Assembly (NCBI RefSeq): GCF_003477525.1
Contig: NZ_QUDO01000080.1
Span: 1 to 12,476 of the forward strand
DNA: 12,476 bases
Reading direction: 5' to 3'
From: Ruminococcus sp. AF41-9
GTDB lineage: Bacteria > Bacillota > Clostridia > Lachnospirales > Lachnospiraceae
The position numbers were made by a program, and so were the translations under genes. Of this stretch, positions 1 to 7,911 are shown in pieces. Each line of letters opens with the position of its first letter. The stretch's first letter is position 1. Under the pieces are notes generated by a model. It was not told the DNA's origin. It worked only from the letters and a program-made list of their open reading frames with translations, and did no database searches.

Positions 1-243
1 GAGCAGCCACGATTGTACTTAATTACATGGAACGATAATGCCGATGCAATGCTAAACTTACCCGGAGGAGGAGCAATGCTTTTTTTAACTGATGTAGATC
101 ATGTGAGCTATGAAAAAGCAAACGGGACACGGCAAAATAACCTCCAATCGGCTACCGTGTCCCTGCAAGTCGTCATTGGTTTGTGTAAACGCAAAGAAAC
201 GGCGGCTCTGATTTCTCAAAACCGCCGCTCCATAGGCGCGTGA
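1..243 (+). CDS. Unrecognised open frame, possible 3' end of a gene
   Basis: The frame is open from the first base of the window to a TGA at 241-243, about 80 codons. A possible internal start is the ATG at 76, preceded by a strong GGAGGAGGAG ribosome binding site at 64-73. From there the product would be about 55 residues, starting MLFLTDVDHVSYEKANGT. I do not recognise the protein. In its favour, a strong hairpin followed by a T-rich tail (251-306) begins eight bases after the stop, as expected for the end of a plus-strand gene. Against it, two inverted repeats lie inside the frame (124-163 and 200-227) and the C-terminal residues are not typical of a folded domain. It could instead be non-coding sequence or the decayed end of a gene lying to the left of the window. 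Confidence 0.25.
   Translation, partial: EQPRLYLITWNDNADAMLNLPGGGAMLFLTDVDHVSYEKANGTRQNNLQSATVSLQVVIGLCKRKETAALISQNRRSIGA
124..163 (-). terminator. Hairpin with T-rich exit on the minus strand
   Basis: A perfect 9-bp inverted repeat pairs GGGACACGG (124-132) with CCGTGTCCC (155-163). Read on the minus strand it is followed by GTTTGCTTTTT, which would suit a weak intrinsic terminator for leftward transcription leaving operon C. It lies inside the unrecognised plus-strand frame. Function is inferred from shape alone. Confidence 0.35.
200..227 (-). terminator. GC-rich hairpin, possible leftward terminator
   Basis: CGGCGG (200-205) pairs with CCGCCG (222-227) around a 16-base loop. On the minus strand the tail reads TTTCTTTGCGTTT, moderately T-rich. 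It would be a second backstop for transcripts from operon C. The stem is short, so confidence is limited. Confidence 0.35.
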
Positions 244-250
244 AAATGTA

Positions 251-306
251 TCTGCTGTACGACGGCTTTTTTTCTTTTGCCGTCGTCCGGCAGATTTTCT
301 TCTCTT
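251..306 (+). terminator. Strong long hairpin with T-rich tail
   Basis: The arms 251-266 and 279-294 pair at 15 of 16 positions, including one G-T pair and with one mismatch at 258/287. The loop is 12 bases, all T except one C. On the plus strand the stem is followed by TTTTCTTCTCTT, so it reads as an intrinsic terminator for the frame ending at 243. The stem would also form in minus-strand RNA leaving permease C, but there the tail is poor in T. The loop and right arm recur at 11928-11958. Confidence 0.6.
261..297. repeat. Left copy of a 37-bp repeat bounding the ABC array
   Basis: Positions 267-297 match 11928-11958 exactly over 31 bases, and the match extends to 36 of 37 if 261-266 is included (C266 against A11927). 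The repeat covers the inner left arm, loop and right arm of the hairpin at 251-294. The two copies are in the same orientation, about 11.7 kb apart, and enclose all three transporter operons. Confidence 0.8.
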
Positions 307-351
307 GCAGAAATATTTATAAAGTTTATGATACAACAAAATCTAATAAAT

Positions 352-2766
352 CTACTCGCTTTTTATTGCTGATAAAATGCTCGCTTTTTTCAATTCCATT
401 TGGGAATACATCGAAAAAACAAAATATATCACAAATAATATACCAGTCAGCGCCAATAGGAAAAACCATGGTAATTTCAATGTAATACAATGATTGATGG
501 CATCTAACCGTCTGCATACAATTATGCTAAAAATACTTCCGCATATAAGAGATATTGCCAATGAACCTCCGAGGTGAATTCCTATCTCCCTATCCAGCAT
601 TGCTTTCAACTGTTGCCGTGTTGTTCCAACAGCTTCAAGCAAACCGAATTCACGCTTTCTATTCTGAAAATCAACCATAAGCATATTCATAAGGCTGATA
701 CTTCCAAAGACGAACAGAATAGCAGAAGTCATATATAGAGCATTTATAGATGCACTGTATCGATACTGAATATTTTTAATCGTTTGTTCAATCGTATTTA
801 CTTCTATTTTTTCATTTTTATCCGCAATCTTCTGAACTGCGGTCAAAACTTCATCAAAACGTCCCTCTGAATTTTTAACCGCCAGAATCCCCGTCTGTTC
901 CGTTATCCCTGTCAGTTTCTTTGCTGTGTCATAAGTCATAATGAAGTAGGGGCTTCCGGGAACAACCGGGCTATCCTCCATTAAATCAGACCTATTGTAT
1001 GTGCCTACAACAACGGCTTCCACATCAAAGGTTCTACCATCAAAAGCTCTGCCCTCAATCTTCAAAGTATCGCCAACTTGTGCTATATCTTCTGCAACCA
1101 ATATTCCATTTTTCTCAACCATATCGTTGTAATCTGCTGTTCCAGAGGATAACACCGCCTGCTTTTCTTCTGTCTGTTCCCGATTTAAAGTTGGAAAGAA
1201 GTCTGAAATGCTCGTGATAGAACCACTTTCGCCCGAAAAAGTAGCTGTCATATAAACGCTGTCAAATGTGGTAATCTTTTCTATCCCATCTACCTTTTCT
1301 AATTCCTGCATCAATGCCTGATCTTCAAGTGGATTTTCTTCCAGTTGCAATTTTGCGCTTCCGTATGGCTCCGCTTCGTTATCGAAAGAGCTGCCCACTG
1401 TATTTCTTATTTGTATAATAATGTTACCGGCAGGATAATATTTGAAACTTGCCTGTTTTGCCGGATCAATAGAACCAGCAACCGTAGAAGTAACCAGTAA
1501 AAGAGCTCCGCTTACTCCAAGCATTAAAAGCGTCAGAACTGCTTTTTGTTTGTTTCTTTGTATATTTATTTTCGCCAGATTAAACGGCGTAAGTTTCCGA
1601 TGCAGTTTTGAGCTGCTTTTTGCCTTTCCAGCATACGCAAGGTATTTAGCACCCTCTACCGGGGAAGTATTCATTGCTACTCGGACAGGCTTAAAAATGG
1701 CAATATTCACTGTTACAAAGGCTACTGCAGCAATCAGTACAGCATAAATAACTGTTGTTTTTAGCCGGAATCCATCAGGACAGCCAATAAATCCAATCAG
1801 TACACCAATGACAAGCCCCAAAGGAATACCAGCTAAGGCATATAAACGTCCCTCTTTACTTGCCATCCGTTTAATCTGTCTTTTTGTCATGCCAACTGTC
1901 CGCAGTTGCCCAAACATCTGAACATTTTTTACAATCTTTGTGTAAAAAACACCATAGACAATCGTTGCCGCCAAAATAGCCGTCAACGCCGCCAGTAGTG
2001 GTACTGGAATCGGAATACCCGATGTTATCACACCCGACATAACAGCAGAATATTCTGTAAGCATTACCTGTTCCTCGACAATGCCTGTATTTTGTATTGC
2101 TTTGCCGGCAAAATCAAGAATAGCCGTGGAACTTATGGCGTCTGTGTTCAACCGCGTATATGCTGTAACCTGAAAAGAATCTTTTGCCAAATCTTGGGCA
2201 AGCTCTTTACTAACATAAATAAAATATCCGTTGCTTTCTTTCGTATTATTCAAAACACCTGAAAGTGTATATTCTGCTTTCTGTCCTGTTCCAGTCAGGT
2301 CAATAGAAATTGTATCGCCAGTCTGATAGGATTTTCCTAAAAAATCAAGGTAGTTCTGGGGGAGCATAATCTCATCCGCTTTCTGCGGCACACTTCCCTG
2401 AAAAGTTTTTTCTTCCTGATGTAAAAAATAATCTTCATTTCCATAAGCAACAGTGATTGTTTTATTTTCAACATAAAACACACCTAGAGCGGAATATTCG
2501 CCAACCCATGTAATATTTTCGTTTTGATGCAGCTGAGCCGTTTGTTCGTCCGTAACTCCCAAAATGCCAATCTGCGCTTTATTCCTCTGTGTGTTCTTGA
2601 ATTTCTCTTGTGTACCTGTTGATATTAGGAGAATCGAAAAAACCATACAGACAGAGATGGCGATTGTCAAAAGCAGAAATGCCTTGTTTCTCTTATCCGC
2701 TTGCATACTCCTACCTGCCAATTTTTTTACAATGGCACTTGTATCATTCTCAAAAGGCCATGTCAT
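352..2766 (-). CDS. FtsX/MacB-type ABC transporter permease C
   Basis: This 804-residue membrane protein is the permease partner of the ATPase encoded 14 bases upstream. The ATG at 2766 follows GGAGGTGG. About eight membrane segments are visible: roughly 29-50, 255-276, 308-329, 338-358, 409-431, 677-698, 732-750 and 766-786. Two large extracytoplasmic regions lie at about 51-250 and 432-675, as in MacB/FtsX permeases with two FtsX domains. Each FtsX half carries the usual cytoplasmic motif after its first helix, GQLRTVGMTKRQIKRM (286-301) and FGLLEAVGTTRQQLKAM. The first twelve residues, MTWPFENDTSAI, match permease B, after which the two diverge. It is longer than BceB-type permeases (about 650 residues). 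A role in export or removal of a peptide or lipid-linked antimicrobial is inference; the substrate is unknown. Base composition is more AT-rich than ATPase C. Confidence 0.9.
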   Translation of the reverse strand: MTWPFENDTSAIVKKLAGRSMQADKRNKAFLLLTIAISVCMVFSILLISTGTQEKFKNTQRNKAQIGILGVTDEQTAQLHQNENITWVGEYSALGVFYVENKTITVAYGNEDYFLHQEEKTFQGSVPQKADEIMLPQNYLDFLGKSYQTGDTISIDLTGTGQKAEYTLSGVLNNTKESNGYFIYVSKELAQDLAKDSFQVTAYTRLNTDAISSTAILDFAGKAIQNTGIVEEQVMLTEYSAVMSGVITSGIPIPVPLLAALTAILAATIVYGVFYTKIVKNVQMFGQLRTVGMTKRQIKRMASKEGRLYALAGIPLGLVIGVLIGFIGCPDGFRLKTTVIYAVLIAAVAFVTVNIAIFKPVRVAMNTSPVEGAKYLAYAGKAKSSSKLHRKLTPFNLAKINIQRNKQKAVLTLLMLGVSGALLLVTSTVAGSIDPAKQASFKYYPAGNIIIQIRNTVGSSFDNEAEPYGSAKLQLEENPLEDQALMQELEKVDGIEKITTFDSVYMTATFSGESGSITSISDFFPTLNREQTEEKQAVLSSGTADYNDMVEKNGILVAEDIAQVGDTLKIEGRAFDGRTFDVEAVVVGTYNRSDLMEDSPVVPGSPYFIMTYDTAKKLTGITEQTGILAVKNSEGRFDEVLTAVQKIADKNEKIEVNTIEQTIKNIQYRYSASINALYMTSAILFVFGSISLMNMLMVDFQNRKREFGLLEAVGTTRQQLKAMLDREIGIHLGGSLAISLICGSIFSIIVCRRLDAINHCITLKLPWFFLLALTGILFVIYFVFSMYSQMELKKASILSAIKSE

Positions 2767-2780
2767 AGTCTGCCACCTCC

Positions 2781-3446
2781 TTATTCCACAATCTTGCCGT
2801 CCTCAATGCGGATAATCCGATCTGCAAGGCGGGCAATGTCGTTGTTGTGTGTAATCATCACTACGGTTTGTCGGAACTCTGCACTGGTGCGCTTGATTAG
2901 CCCCAGCACCTCTGCACTGGTCTTGCTGTCAAGGTTGCCGGTCGGTTCGTCGGCCAACACGATAGCCGGTTTGGTAATCAAGGCACGAGCAATCGCTACT
3001 CGCTGTTGCTGACCGCCGGATAGATTATTTGGCATATTTTTCAGTTTATCTTCCAGCCCCAGCAGATGAACAATCTCATTCAAAAACTTTTTATCTACCG
3101 TGTCCCCGTCCAGTTCCACCGGCAGGACGATGTTCTCATACACATTCAGGATCGGAACAAGGTTATAGTTCTGGAAGATAAAGCCGATGTTACGGCGGCG
3201 GAAGATGGTAAGCTGTTCATCGTTCATTTTTGACAGTTCTTTGTCCCGGACAATCACATTGCCGGAAGTAGGTGTGTCCAGCCCTCCCATCATGTGAAGT
3301 AAGGTGGATTTGCCGCTGCCAGATGTTCCCACAACAGCCACAAACTCGCCGTCCTCCACGGAGAAGTTCACACCGTCAAGGGCACGGGTAATGTTCGGCT
3401 TTGTGCCATAATACTTTTTCAGGTCAATAGTCTGTAAAACGCTCAT
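2781..3446 (-). CDS. ABC transporter ATPase C (MacB/LolD-like)
   Basis: The product is a 221-residue cytoplasmic ATPase that should power permease C. The motifs are complete: Walker A GTSGSGKST (40-48), Q-loop Q92 in FIFQNYNL, signature LSGGQQQRV (142-150), Walker B plus D-loop IVLADEPTGNLDS (about 162-174) and H-loop H200. LADEPTGNLD is typical of the MacB/LolD/BceA branch. I chose the ATG at 3446 because it follows AAAGGAG at good spacing and aligns exactly with the start of ATPase B. The frame is open much further upstream, but that stretch contains the promoter. It differs from ATPase B at only nine residues, mostly at 31-75 and around 119-123. It sits directly downstream of box C and probably forms a two-gene operon with permease C. 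Confidence 0.95.
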   Translation of the reverse strand: MSVLQTIDLKKYYGTKPNITRALDGVNFSVEDGEFVAVVGTSGSGKSTLLHMMGGLDTPTSGNVIVRDKELSKMNDEQLTIFRRRNIGFIFQNYNLVPILNVYENIVLPVELDGDTVDKKFLNEIVHLLGLEDKLKNMPNNLSGGQQQRVAIARALITKPAIVLADEPTGNLDSKTSAEVLGLIKRTSAEFRQTVVMITHNNDIARLADRIIRIEDGKIVE

Positions 3447-3488
3447 ATTCAAAACTCCTTTCAAGGCTTCTTGCCTGTTGATAAAGGT

Positions 3489-3578
3489 ATTATAAAACCC
3501 AAATGTCCGCGAAATGTTACAGCGACCAAAAAATTTCATTGAAAATCGGGGTGAAATGTTACAACGCTCGGACATTTC
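3489..3578 (-). promoter_or_regulatory. Promoter C with PhoB-type direct-repeat box
   Basis: On the minus strand the -10 is a perfect TATAAT (3494-3489). Six bases upstream lie two 11-bp direct repeats, written on the plus strand AAATGTCCGCG (3501-3511) and AAATGTTACAG (3512-3522). The second AAATGT falls where a -35 would be, and its sequence (ACATTT on the coding strand) is a poor -35, pointing to an activator-dependent promoter. A second partial site, GAAATGTTACAACG, starts at 3553, exactly 42 bp (four helical turns) further upstream, and ends in CGGACATTTC (3569-3578). The arrangement is the same as at promoter B. Confidence 0.75.
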
Positions 3579-3598
3579 AAAAATTTTTTGAGAAATGG

Positions 3599-3630
3599 CG
3601 AAAAAAGCGGGGCAGCACACGCCGCCCCGC
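3599..3630 (-). terminator. Intrinsic terminator after permease B
   Basis: On the minus strand GCGGGGC (3630-3624) pairs with GCCCCGC (3613-3607), with a further GC/GC pair inside and a short loop, followed by TTTTTT (3606-3601). This is a strong Rho-independent terminator 14 bases past the stop of permease B. It separates operon B from promoter C. Confidence 0.9.
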
Positions 3631-3643
3631 CGATCCCATACGA

Positions 3644-6022
3644 TTATTCCATCGCCCGCATTTGTTCGATCAGGGATTGTTTTTTCTGTCTGTGGATTGT
3701 CCATACAGACAAGATCAGCTCCATTCCGAACAATACCAGAATGAACAGCCCCATTTCCAAAACCGGGAATTGATAAGGCACTACATTTCCGGCAAAAGCA
3801 CCTACACTCATTTTTCTGCAAGCAAAGATGGAAGCCGGAAGCCCAACGATCAGCGTTGCCAATGTTGCAAAGAGCGCATAGCACAGCCCCTCACAGATGT
3901 TCATTTTACATAGCTGTTTTTGTGTTAGGCCGATAGAACGCAGAATACTGTTTTCCTGCTTTCGGGCTATCTGGTTAGAGAGTGTCGTATTGATAAGGTT
4001 GATAACGCCAAAGAGAAATACCAACCATGAAAGTATCTCCATACTGCCAAACGCAAAAGAATTTGTCATTTCTTCATATTCAATCACTGTATTGATTTCA
4101 TCTAAGGCAATATTACTATGGCTGGCAACAATATTTTTCAATTCAGCTCCCACATAGTCCGTTTTTTTAGCGTCATTTACAATGCTCCATGAATAGTCAA
4201 AAGAGGTGATTTCCGGGTGCAGTTCGTGGAACAACGCTTCTGGTGCAAAAAGAGTTGCCCCATCTAAGGGCATCCTGCCATGTCCTGAATATACCTTTGC
4301 AGGAGCGTATAACCCCGATATGGTAACAGAAACGGATGGCTGTTCTTCTCCCAAAGAAATCTCAACCGTTGAACCAACACCCATATCCTCATTCTGCTTT
4401 AGCACATTATAGTCAATTACAATACTACGGGAATCTGTTGGCATGGTTCCCTCTGTCAGAGCCGCTTCAACTGCCGCATAATTCTGGTCGGTCAGCATAT
4501 CGCACATACCACCAGCTTGATGAATCTCTGTTTTATAAGTTGCATGGAGAGATTGTCTGCTTGGAATTATATCTGTAACGCCATCAATAGATAAGATTTC
4601 CTGTTTTAATTCCTCATTCAATGGATTTCCCGCTGCCATAACCTTTTCTTCTGTCATTTCAGAATCCAAATAAATTTTATAGTCGCCGTCTGGGAAAAAC
4701 TGTCTTGCAAGCGCCTCTGGTGAGCGCAGCAAAACAATGGAGGATACCACAAGCAGGATAATTCCGCCCAAACTCAATGAGGCTACAATAGCAACGGTCT
4801 TTTTTCGGTCACGCCTAAAATTTGCAATTCCAATTGAAACAGGATTGAGCTTGATATTCTTTTTCCGGCTGCGGATGTCCTTTTGCGCTGGGGTAAAACG
4901 GACGGCTTCAATCGGGGAAATCCCTGCCGCAATTTTTACCGGCTTACGGATGGAAACAGATACCATGATCCAACTGCTTATGAGTGTCAAAATAACCGTT
5001 GCCACATAGGAAACAGCGTTAAAACCCTTAGAAAACAGGAGAAAACCGCCACATATGCCCAACACTGTACCAATCACAATCCCGATACTGCCGAGTTTGC
5101 GTCCCTCCCGCTTTACAATCCGCTTGATTTGCTTTGGCGTTGCACCAATCGTCCGAAGCTGCCCGTAGCTCTGGATTTTGTCATTGATGGAGATACGGAA
5201 GATACTCTGGATCACAATATAGCCGCCAATCAGAACAAGGGCAATCACACCTGCCATCAGTGCAAAATCAAAGGATTTAGAAGCATAGGCAAAATACTTA
5301 CTGTTCATTTTGGGCATAGGAAGCTGATATTCCTCCGCAATCTCCCTGCAATAAGAGGTCATCAGTTCTTCGCCCAACTGGTCGCTGTTTTTGAAATGGA
5401 CATAGGCGCGATAGCCAGCCGGGTCAAACCCGTTCCATTCTGTCAGGGCAGCGTTGGAAAGAATGATAGCGCAGGTATTCGCTTCTTTTTCATTTACGCT
5501 GTCCGTAATGCCGGTAACGACATAATCACCATGAAAACTCTCTGTATCTAAGGTCACAGTGTCCCCGATCTTGGCATTGTTTCCATAGGTGGAAAGAAAG
5601 TATTCGCTTACAACAACTTCATTTGCTTTTTCAGGAACCCGGCCCTCTAACAACTCCATCTGCGCCTTGGCAATCTCCATCATTTGCGCGTCACAATACA
5701 CATAGGACGCATGATAGCCCTGTTCTGAAAGTTCCTCACCCAGCATATAGTAGCCGCCTACGCGCTCAAACTCCGGCAGTCCTTTCAGTGTTTCAATGTC
5801 GTTTTCCTCCACGCCCAGCCAGACCGCCTCATAAGTATCGACAACCTGATTGCGCTGCATTTGTGTCAGGGAGGTAGACACAATTCCCGTAAAGCAGATT
5901 AGAAACGCCGCCAGCGCAACGGCGATCACCACCATCAGATTCCGGCGCTTCTCGCTTTGTAAACTTTTCTTTGCCAGCTTCTTTGTAATGGCGCTGGTAT
6001 CATTTTCAAAAGGCCATGTCAT
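3644..6022 (-). CDS. FtsX/MacB-type ABC transporter permease B
   Basis: This 792-residue membrane protein pairs with ATPase B, whose stop lies 14 bases upstream; the ATG at 6022 follows GGAGGTGG. Likely membrane segments are at about 28-48, 254-274, 309-331, 338-358, 409-432, 660-681, 714-734 and 754-774. Extracytoplasmic domains fall at about 49-253 and 433-658. The FtsX coupling motifs are YGQLRTIGATPKQIKRI (about 286-302) and SILRSIGLTQKQLCKM (about 692-707). It begins MTWPFENDTSAI like permease C, but the extracytoplasmic domains are clearly different, which suggests a different ligand or substrate. Cysteines occur in the first domain (C110, C184, C225). Function in envelope-stress or antimicrobial-peptide defence is inferred from the adjacent two-component system and family, not from a specific residue. 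Confidence 0.9.
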   Translation of the reverse strand: MTWPFENDTSAITKKLAKKSLQSEKRRNLMVVIAVALAAFLICFTGIVSTSLTQMQRNQVVDTYEAVWLGVEENDIETLKGLPEFERVGGYYMLGEELSEQGYHASYVYCDAQMMEIAKAQMELLEGRVPEKANEVVVSEYFLSTYGNNAKIGDTVTLDTESFHGDYVVTGITDSVNEKEANTCAIILSNAALTEWNGFDPAGYRAYVHFKNSDQLGEELMTSYCREIAEEYQLPMPKMNSKYFAYASKSFDFALMAGVIALVLIGGYIVIQSIFRISINDKIQSYGQLRTIGATPKQIKRIVKREGRKLGSIGIVIGTVLGICGGFLLFSKGFNAVSYVATVILTLISSWIMVSVSIRKPVKIAAGISPIEAVRFTPAQKDIRSRKKNIKLNPVSIGIANFRRDRKKTVAIVASLSLGGIILLVVSSIVLLRSPEALARQFFPDGDYKIYLDSEMTEEKVMAAGNPLNEELKQEILSIDGVTDIIPSRQSLHATYKTEIHQAGGMCDMLTDQNYAAVEAALTEGTMPTDSRSIVIDYNVLKQNEDMGVGSTVEISLGEEQPSVSVTISGLYAPAKVYSGHGRMPLDGATLFAPEALFHELHPEITSFDYSWSIVNDAKKTDYVGAELKNIVASHSNIALDEINTVIEYEEMTNSFAFGSMEILSWLVFLFGVINLINTTLSNQIARKQENSILRSIGLTQKQLCKMNICEGLCYALFATLATLIVGLPASIFACRKMSVGAFAGNVVPYQFPVLEMGLFILVLFGMELILSVWTIHRQKKQSLIEQMRAME

Positions 6023-6036
6023 AGCCTGCCACCTCC

Positions 6037-6702
6037 TTACTCCACAATCTTGCCGTCCTCAATGCGGACAATCCGATCTGCAAGGCGGGCAATATCGTTG
6101 TTGTGGGTAATCATCACAACAGTTTGCCGGAACTCCGCACTGGTGCGCTTGATAAGCCCCAGCACCTCGGCGCTGGTCTTGCTGTCAAGGTTGCCGGTCG
6201 GCTCGTCGGCCAGCACAATAGCCGGTTTGGTAATCAGGGCGCGGGCAATCGCCACACGCTGCTGCTGTCCGCCGGAAAGATTGTTCGGCATATTTTTCAG
6301 CTTATCTTCCAGCCCCAGCAGGTGAACGATTTCATCCAAAAACTTCTGATCCACCGTGTCCCCGTCCAGTTCCACCGGCAGGACGATGTTCTCATACACA
6401 TTCAGGATCGGAACAAGGTTATAGTTCTGGAAGATAAAGCCGATGTTGCGGCGGCGAAAGATGGTAAGCTGCTCGTCGTTCTTCTTTGCCAGTTCTTCGC
6501 CTCGGACAATCACTGTTCCGCTGGTGGGAGTGTCCAGCCCGCCCATCATGTGAAGCAGGGTGGACTTGCCGCTGCCGGAGGTTCCCACAACGGCCACAAA
6601 CTCACCGTCATTTACGGAGAAGTTCACGCCGTCAAGGGCGCGGGTGATATTCGGCTTTGTGCCGTAATACTTTTTCAGATCAATCGTCTGCAAAACGCTC
6701 AT
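6037..6702 (-). CDS. ABC transporter ATPase B (MacB/LolD-like)
   Basis: This 221-residue ATPase is a near twin of ATPase C, with about 96% identical residues by direct comparison. Changes include E31N, N63T, D68G, K69E, S72A, M74K, K119Q, N123D and I211V, written C to B. Walker A GTSGSGKST, LSGGQQQRV, LADEPTGNLDS and the H-loop histidine are all intact, so it should be active. The ATG at 6702 follows AAAGGAG, with a leader of about 36 bases from promoter B. Its DNA is more GC-rich at third positions than ATPase C, so the two copies have had time to pick up silent differences while the protein was held. Because the proteins are so alike, either ATPase might serve either permease; that is inference. 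Confidence 0.95.
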   Translation of the reverse strand: MSVLQTIDLKKYYGTKPNITRALDGVNFSVNDGEFVAVVGTSGSGKSTLLHMMGGLDTPTSGTVIVRGEELAKKNDEQLTIFRRRNIGFIFQNYNLVPILNVYENIVLPVELDGDTVDQKFLDEIVHLLGLEDKLKNMPNNLSGGQQQRVAIARALITKPAIVLADEPTGNLDSKTSAEVLGLIKRTSAEFRQTVVMITHNNDIARLADRIVRIEDGKIVE

Positions 6703-6744
6703 ACTCAAAACTCCTTTCAAGGCTTTCTGCCTGTTGATAAGGTC

Positions 6745-6833
6745 ATTGTAAAACCCAAATGTCCGCGAAATGTTACAGCGGCCAAAAAATTTCATCGAAA
6801 ATCGGGGTGAAATGTTACAACGCTCGGACATTT
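6745..6833 (-). promoter_or_regulatory. Promoter B with PhoB-type direct-repeat box
   Basis: The minus-strand -10 is TACAAT (6750-6745). Six bases upstream are the 11-bp repeats AAATGTCCGCG (6757-6767) and AAATGTTACAG (6768-6778), in plus-strand writing. A second site, AAATGTTACAACG at 6810-6822, is 42 bp further upstream, ending in CGGACATTT (6825-6833). The outer AAATGTCCG and CGGACATTT also form an inverted pair around the whole region. The T-tract of the kinase terminator abuts the upstream site directly. The likely regulator is the PhoB-type protein encoded at 8600-7908. Confidence 0.75.
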
Positions 6834-6876
6834 CAAAAAAATTTACGGCGGGCAGCCGGGAATGGCCGTCCGCCGC
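6834..6876 (-). terminator. Intrinsic terminator after the sensor kinase
   Basis: On the minus strand CGGCGG (6875-6870) pairs with CCGCCG (6851-6846), with GGC/GCC pairing further inside, followed by TAAATTTTTTT. It begins four bases after the kinase stop, ends operon A and runs directly into the upstream half of promoter B. Confidence 0.8.
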
Positions 6877-6879
6877 GTT

Positions 6880-7911
6880 CTATTTTGTAGGCAGCATAAT
6901 GGAAAATTCCGAACCCTTGCCCGGCTCCGAAACCACTTTGATATAGCCGCCCTGTCGCGTTACGATCTCGCGGGCCAGATACAGACCAATGCCCACGCCC
7001 TGCTGTTCGTGTACTTCTTCCTCACGATAGAAGCGCCGGAAGATGGCAGCCTGATTGCTTTCGGAAATGCCCTTGCCGGTGTCGGTCACTTTGATCTCCA
7101 CATACATTTCCCACAGCACCACCGACACAGCGATTTTCCCTACCGCCGGGGTGTACTTCACCGCATTGTCCAGCAGGTTAAAGAGAGCTTCGGATGTCCA
7201 CTTGCTGTCATGGGAAACGGTCAAATCCTCCGGGCAGTCCACAGACACGGCGATTTCCTTTTTCTCCGCTGCATACACGATCCCACTCATGGCCTGCGCC
7301 ACGGTATCAAAAAGGCGGCCCGGTTTCTTATCCAACTGGATCACGCCCGTTTCCAGCCGTGAGGTTTTCACAAGGGCCTGAAAGAGAAAGTCCAGCTTAT
7401 CCGTCTGGCTGCGGATTCCCCGGATAAAGTCGGTACGCTCCGCCTCGGTCATAGGCTTTTCCAGCAGGGTGTCCGTCGCCATTTTCAGATTGCTTACCGG
7501 CGTTTTCACCTGATGGGAAATATCCGATACAAGGGTCTGTAACTCCTGCCGTTCCTCGTCCACCCGGCGGCGGTTCTCCTGCATGATCTGGTAAAGCCTT
7601 GCCAGCCGGTGTCCGATTCTGGCAAGCTGGGTTTCGCTGTCCTCTGGCCGCTGGGGTGCTTCATTTCCGGCGATCATGTGGTCTAAAGTCTGGCACAGGT
7701 CAGCGGTAAACTGCGACAGCCGCTTTCCAAACGCCTGCGTCAGTACAATAATCCCCACAAGGGCGCACAGTAGCAGCGCCCCGCCAGTCAGCAGCACCGC
7801 CGTCTGTTTTGTCACAAGAAACAGGGCTATGGTGATCCCGGACATGGAAAGGACAAGTCCTATTGCCACCAGGCTAAACAGCCGCTTTACCGATAGGTTT
7901 TGAAACTTCAT
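6880..7911 (-). CDS. Sensor histidine kinase, short-loop (intramembrane-sensing type)
   Basis: This 343-residue membrane kinase is the partner of the response regulator just upstream. Two hydrophobic segments (about 11-33 and 37-58) are joined by only a few residues, VTKQT, so there is almost no extracytoplasmic sensor. A linker follows, then the H-box SDISHQVKTP with phosphoacceptor H133, N-box NLLDNAVKYTP (N249), G1 DTGKGIS (about 277-283) and G2 GVGIGLYLAREI (about 305-316). The kinase core is complete. The start is the ATG at 7911, which overlaps the regulator's TGA as ATGA, a sign of translational coupling. The frame is open upstream to 8076, but that part lies inside the regulator gene. 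Kinases without a sensor domain that sit beside FtsX-type transporters (BceS type) usually receive their signal from the transporter; applying that here is inference. Confidence 0.93.
   Translation of the reverse strand: MKFQNLSVKRLFSLVAIGLVLSMSGITIALFLVTKQTAVLLTGGALLLCALVGIIVLTQAFGKRLSQFTADLCQTLDHMIAGNEAPQRPEDSETQLARIGHRLARLYQIMQENRRRVDEERQELQTLVSDISHQVKTPVSNLKMATDTLLEKPMTEAERTDFIRGIRSQTDKLDFLFQALVKTSRLETGVIQLDKKPGRLFDTVAQAMSGIVYAAEKKEIAVSVDCPEDLTVSHDSKWTSEALFNLLDNAVKYTPAVGKIAVSVVLWEMYVEIKVTDTGKGISESNQAAIFRRFYREEEVHEQQGVGIGLYLAREIVTRQGGYIKVVSEPGKGSEFSIMLPTK

Noticed and set aside
4883..5551. 222-codon open frame on the plus strand
   Set aside because: It lies wholly inside permease B on the opposite strand, has no ribosome binding site of note, and its translation lacks domain or membrane features. 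It is an antisense shadow.
6103..6810. 235-codon open frame on the plus strand antisense to ATPase B
   Set aside because: It mirrors the conserved ATPase gene and runs through promoter B; no start signal or recognisable protein.
6703..6831. Upstream extension of ATPase B (and the equivalent at 3447-3884 for ATPase C)
   Set aside because: The extension would translate the promoter, box and terminator region. The internal ATG has a strong ribosome site and matches the family start.
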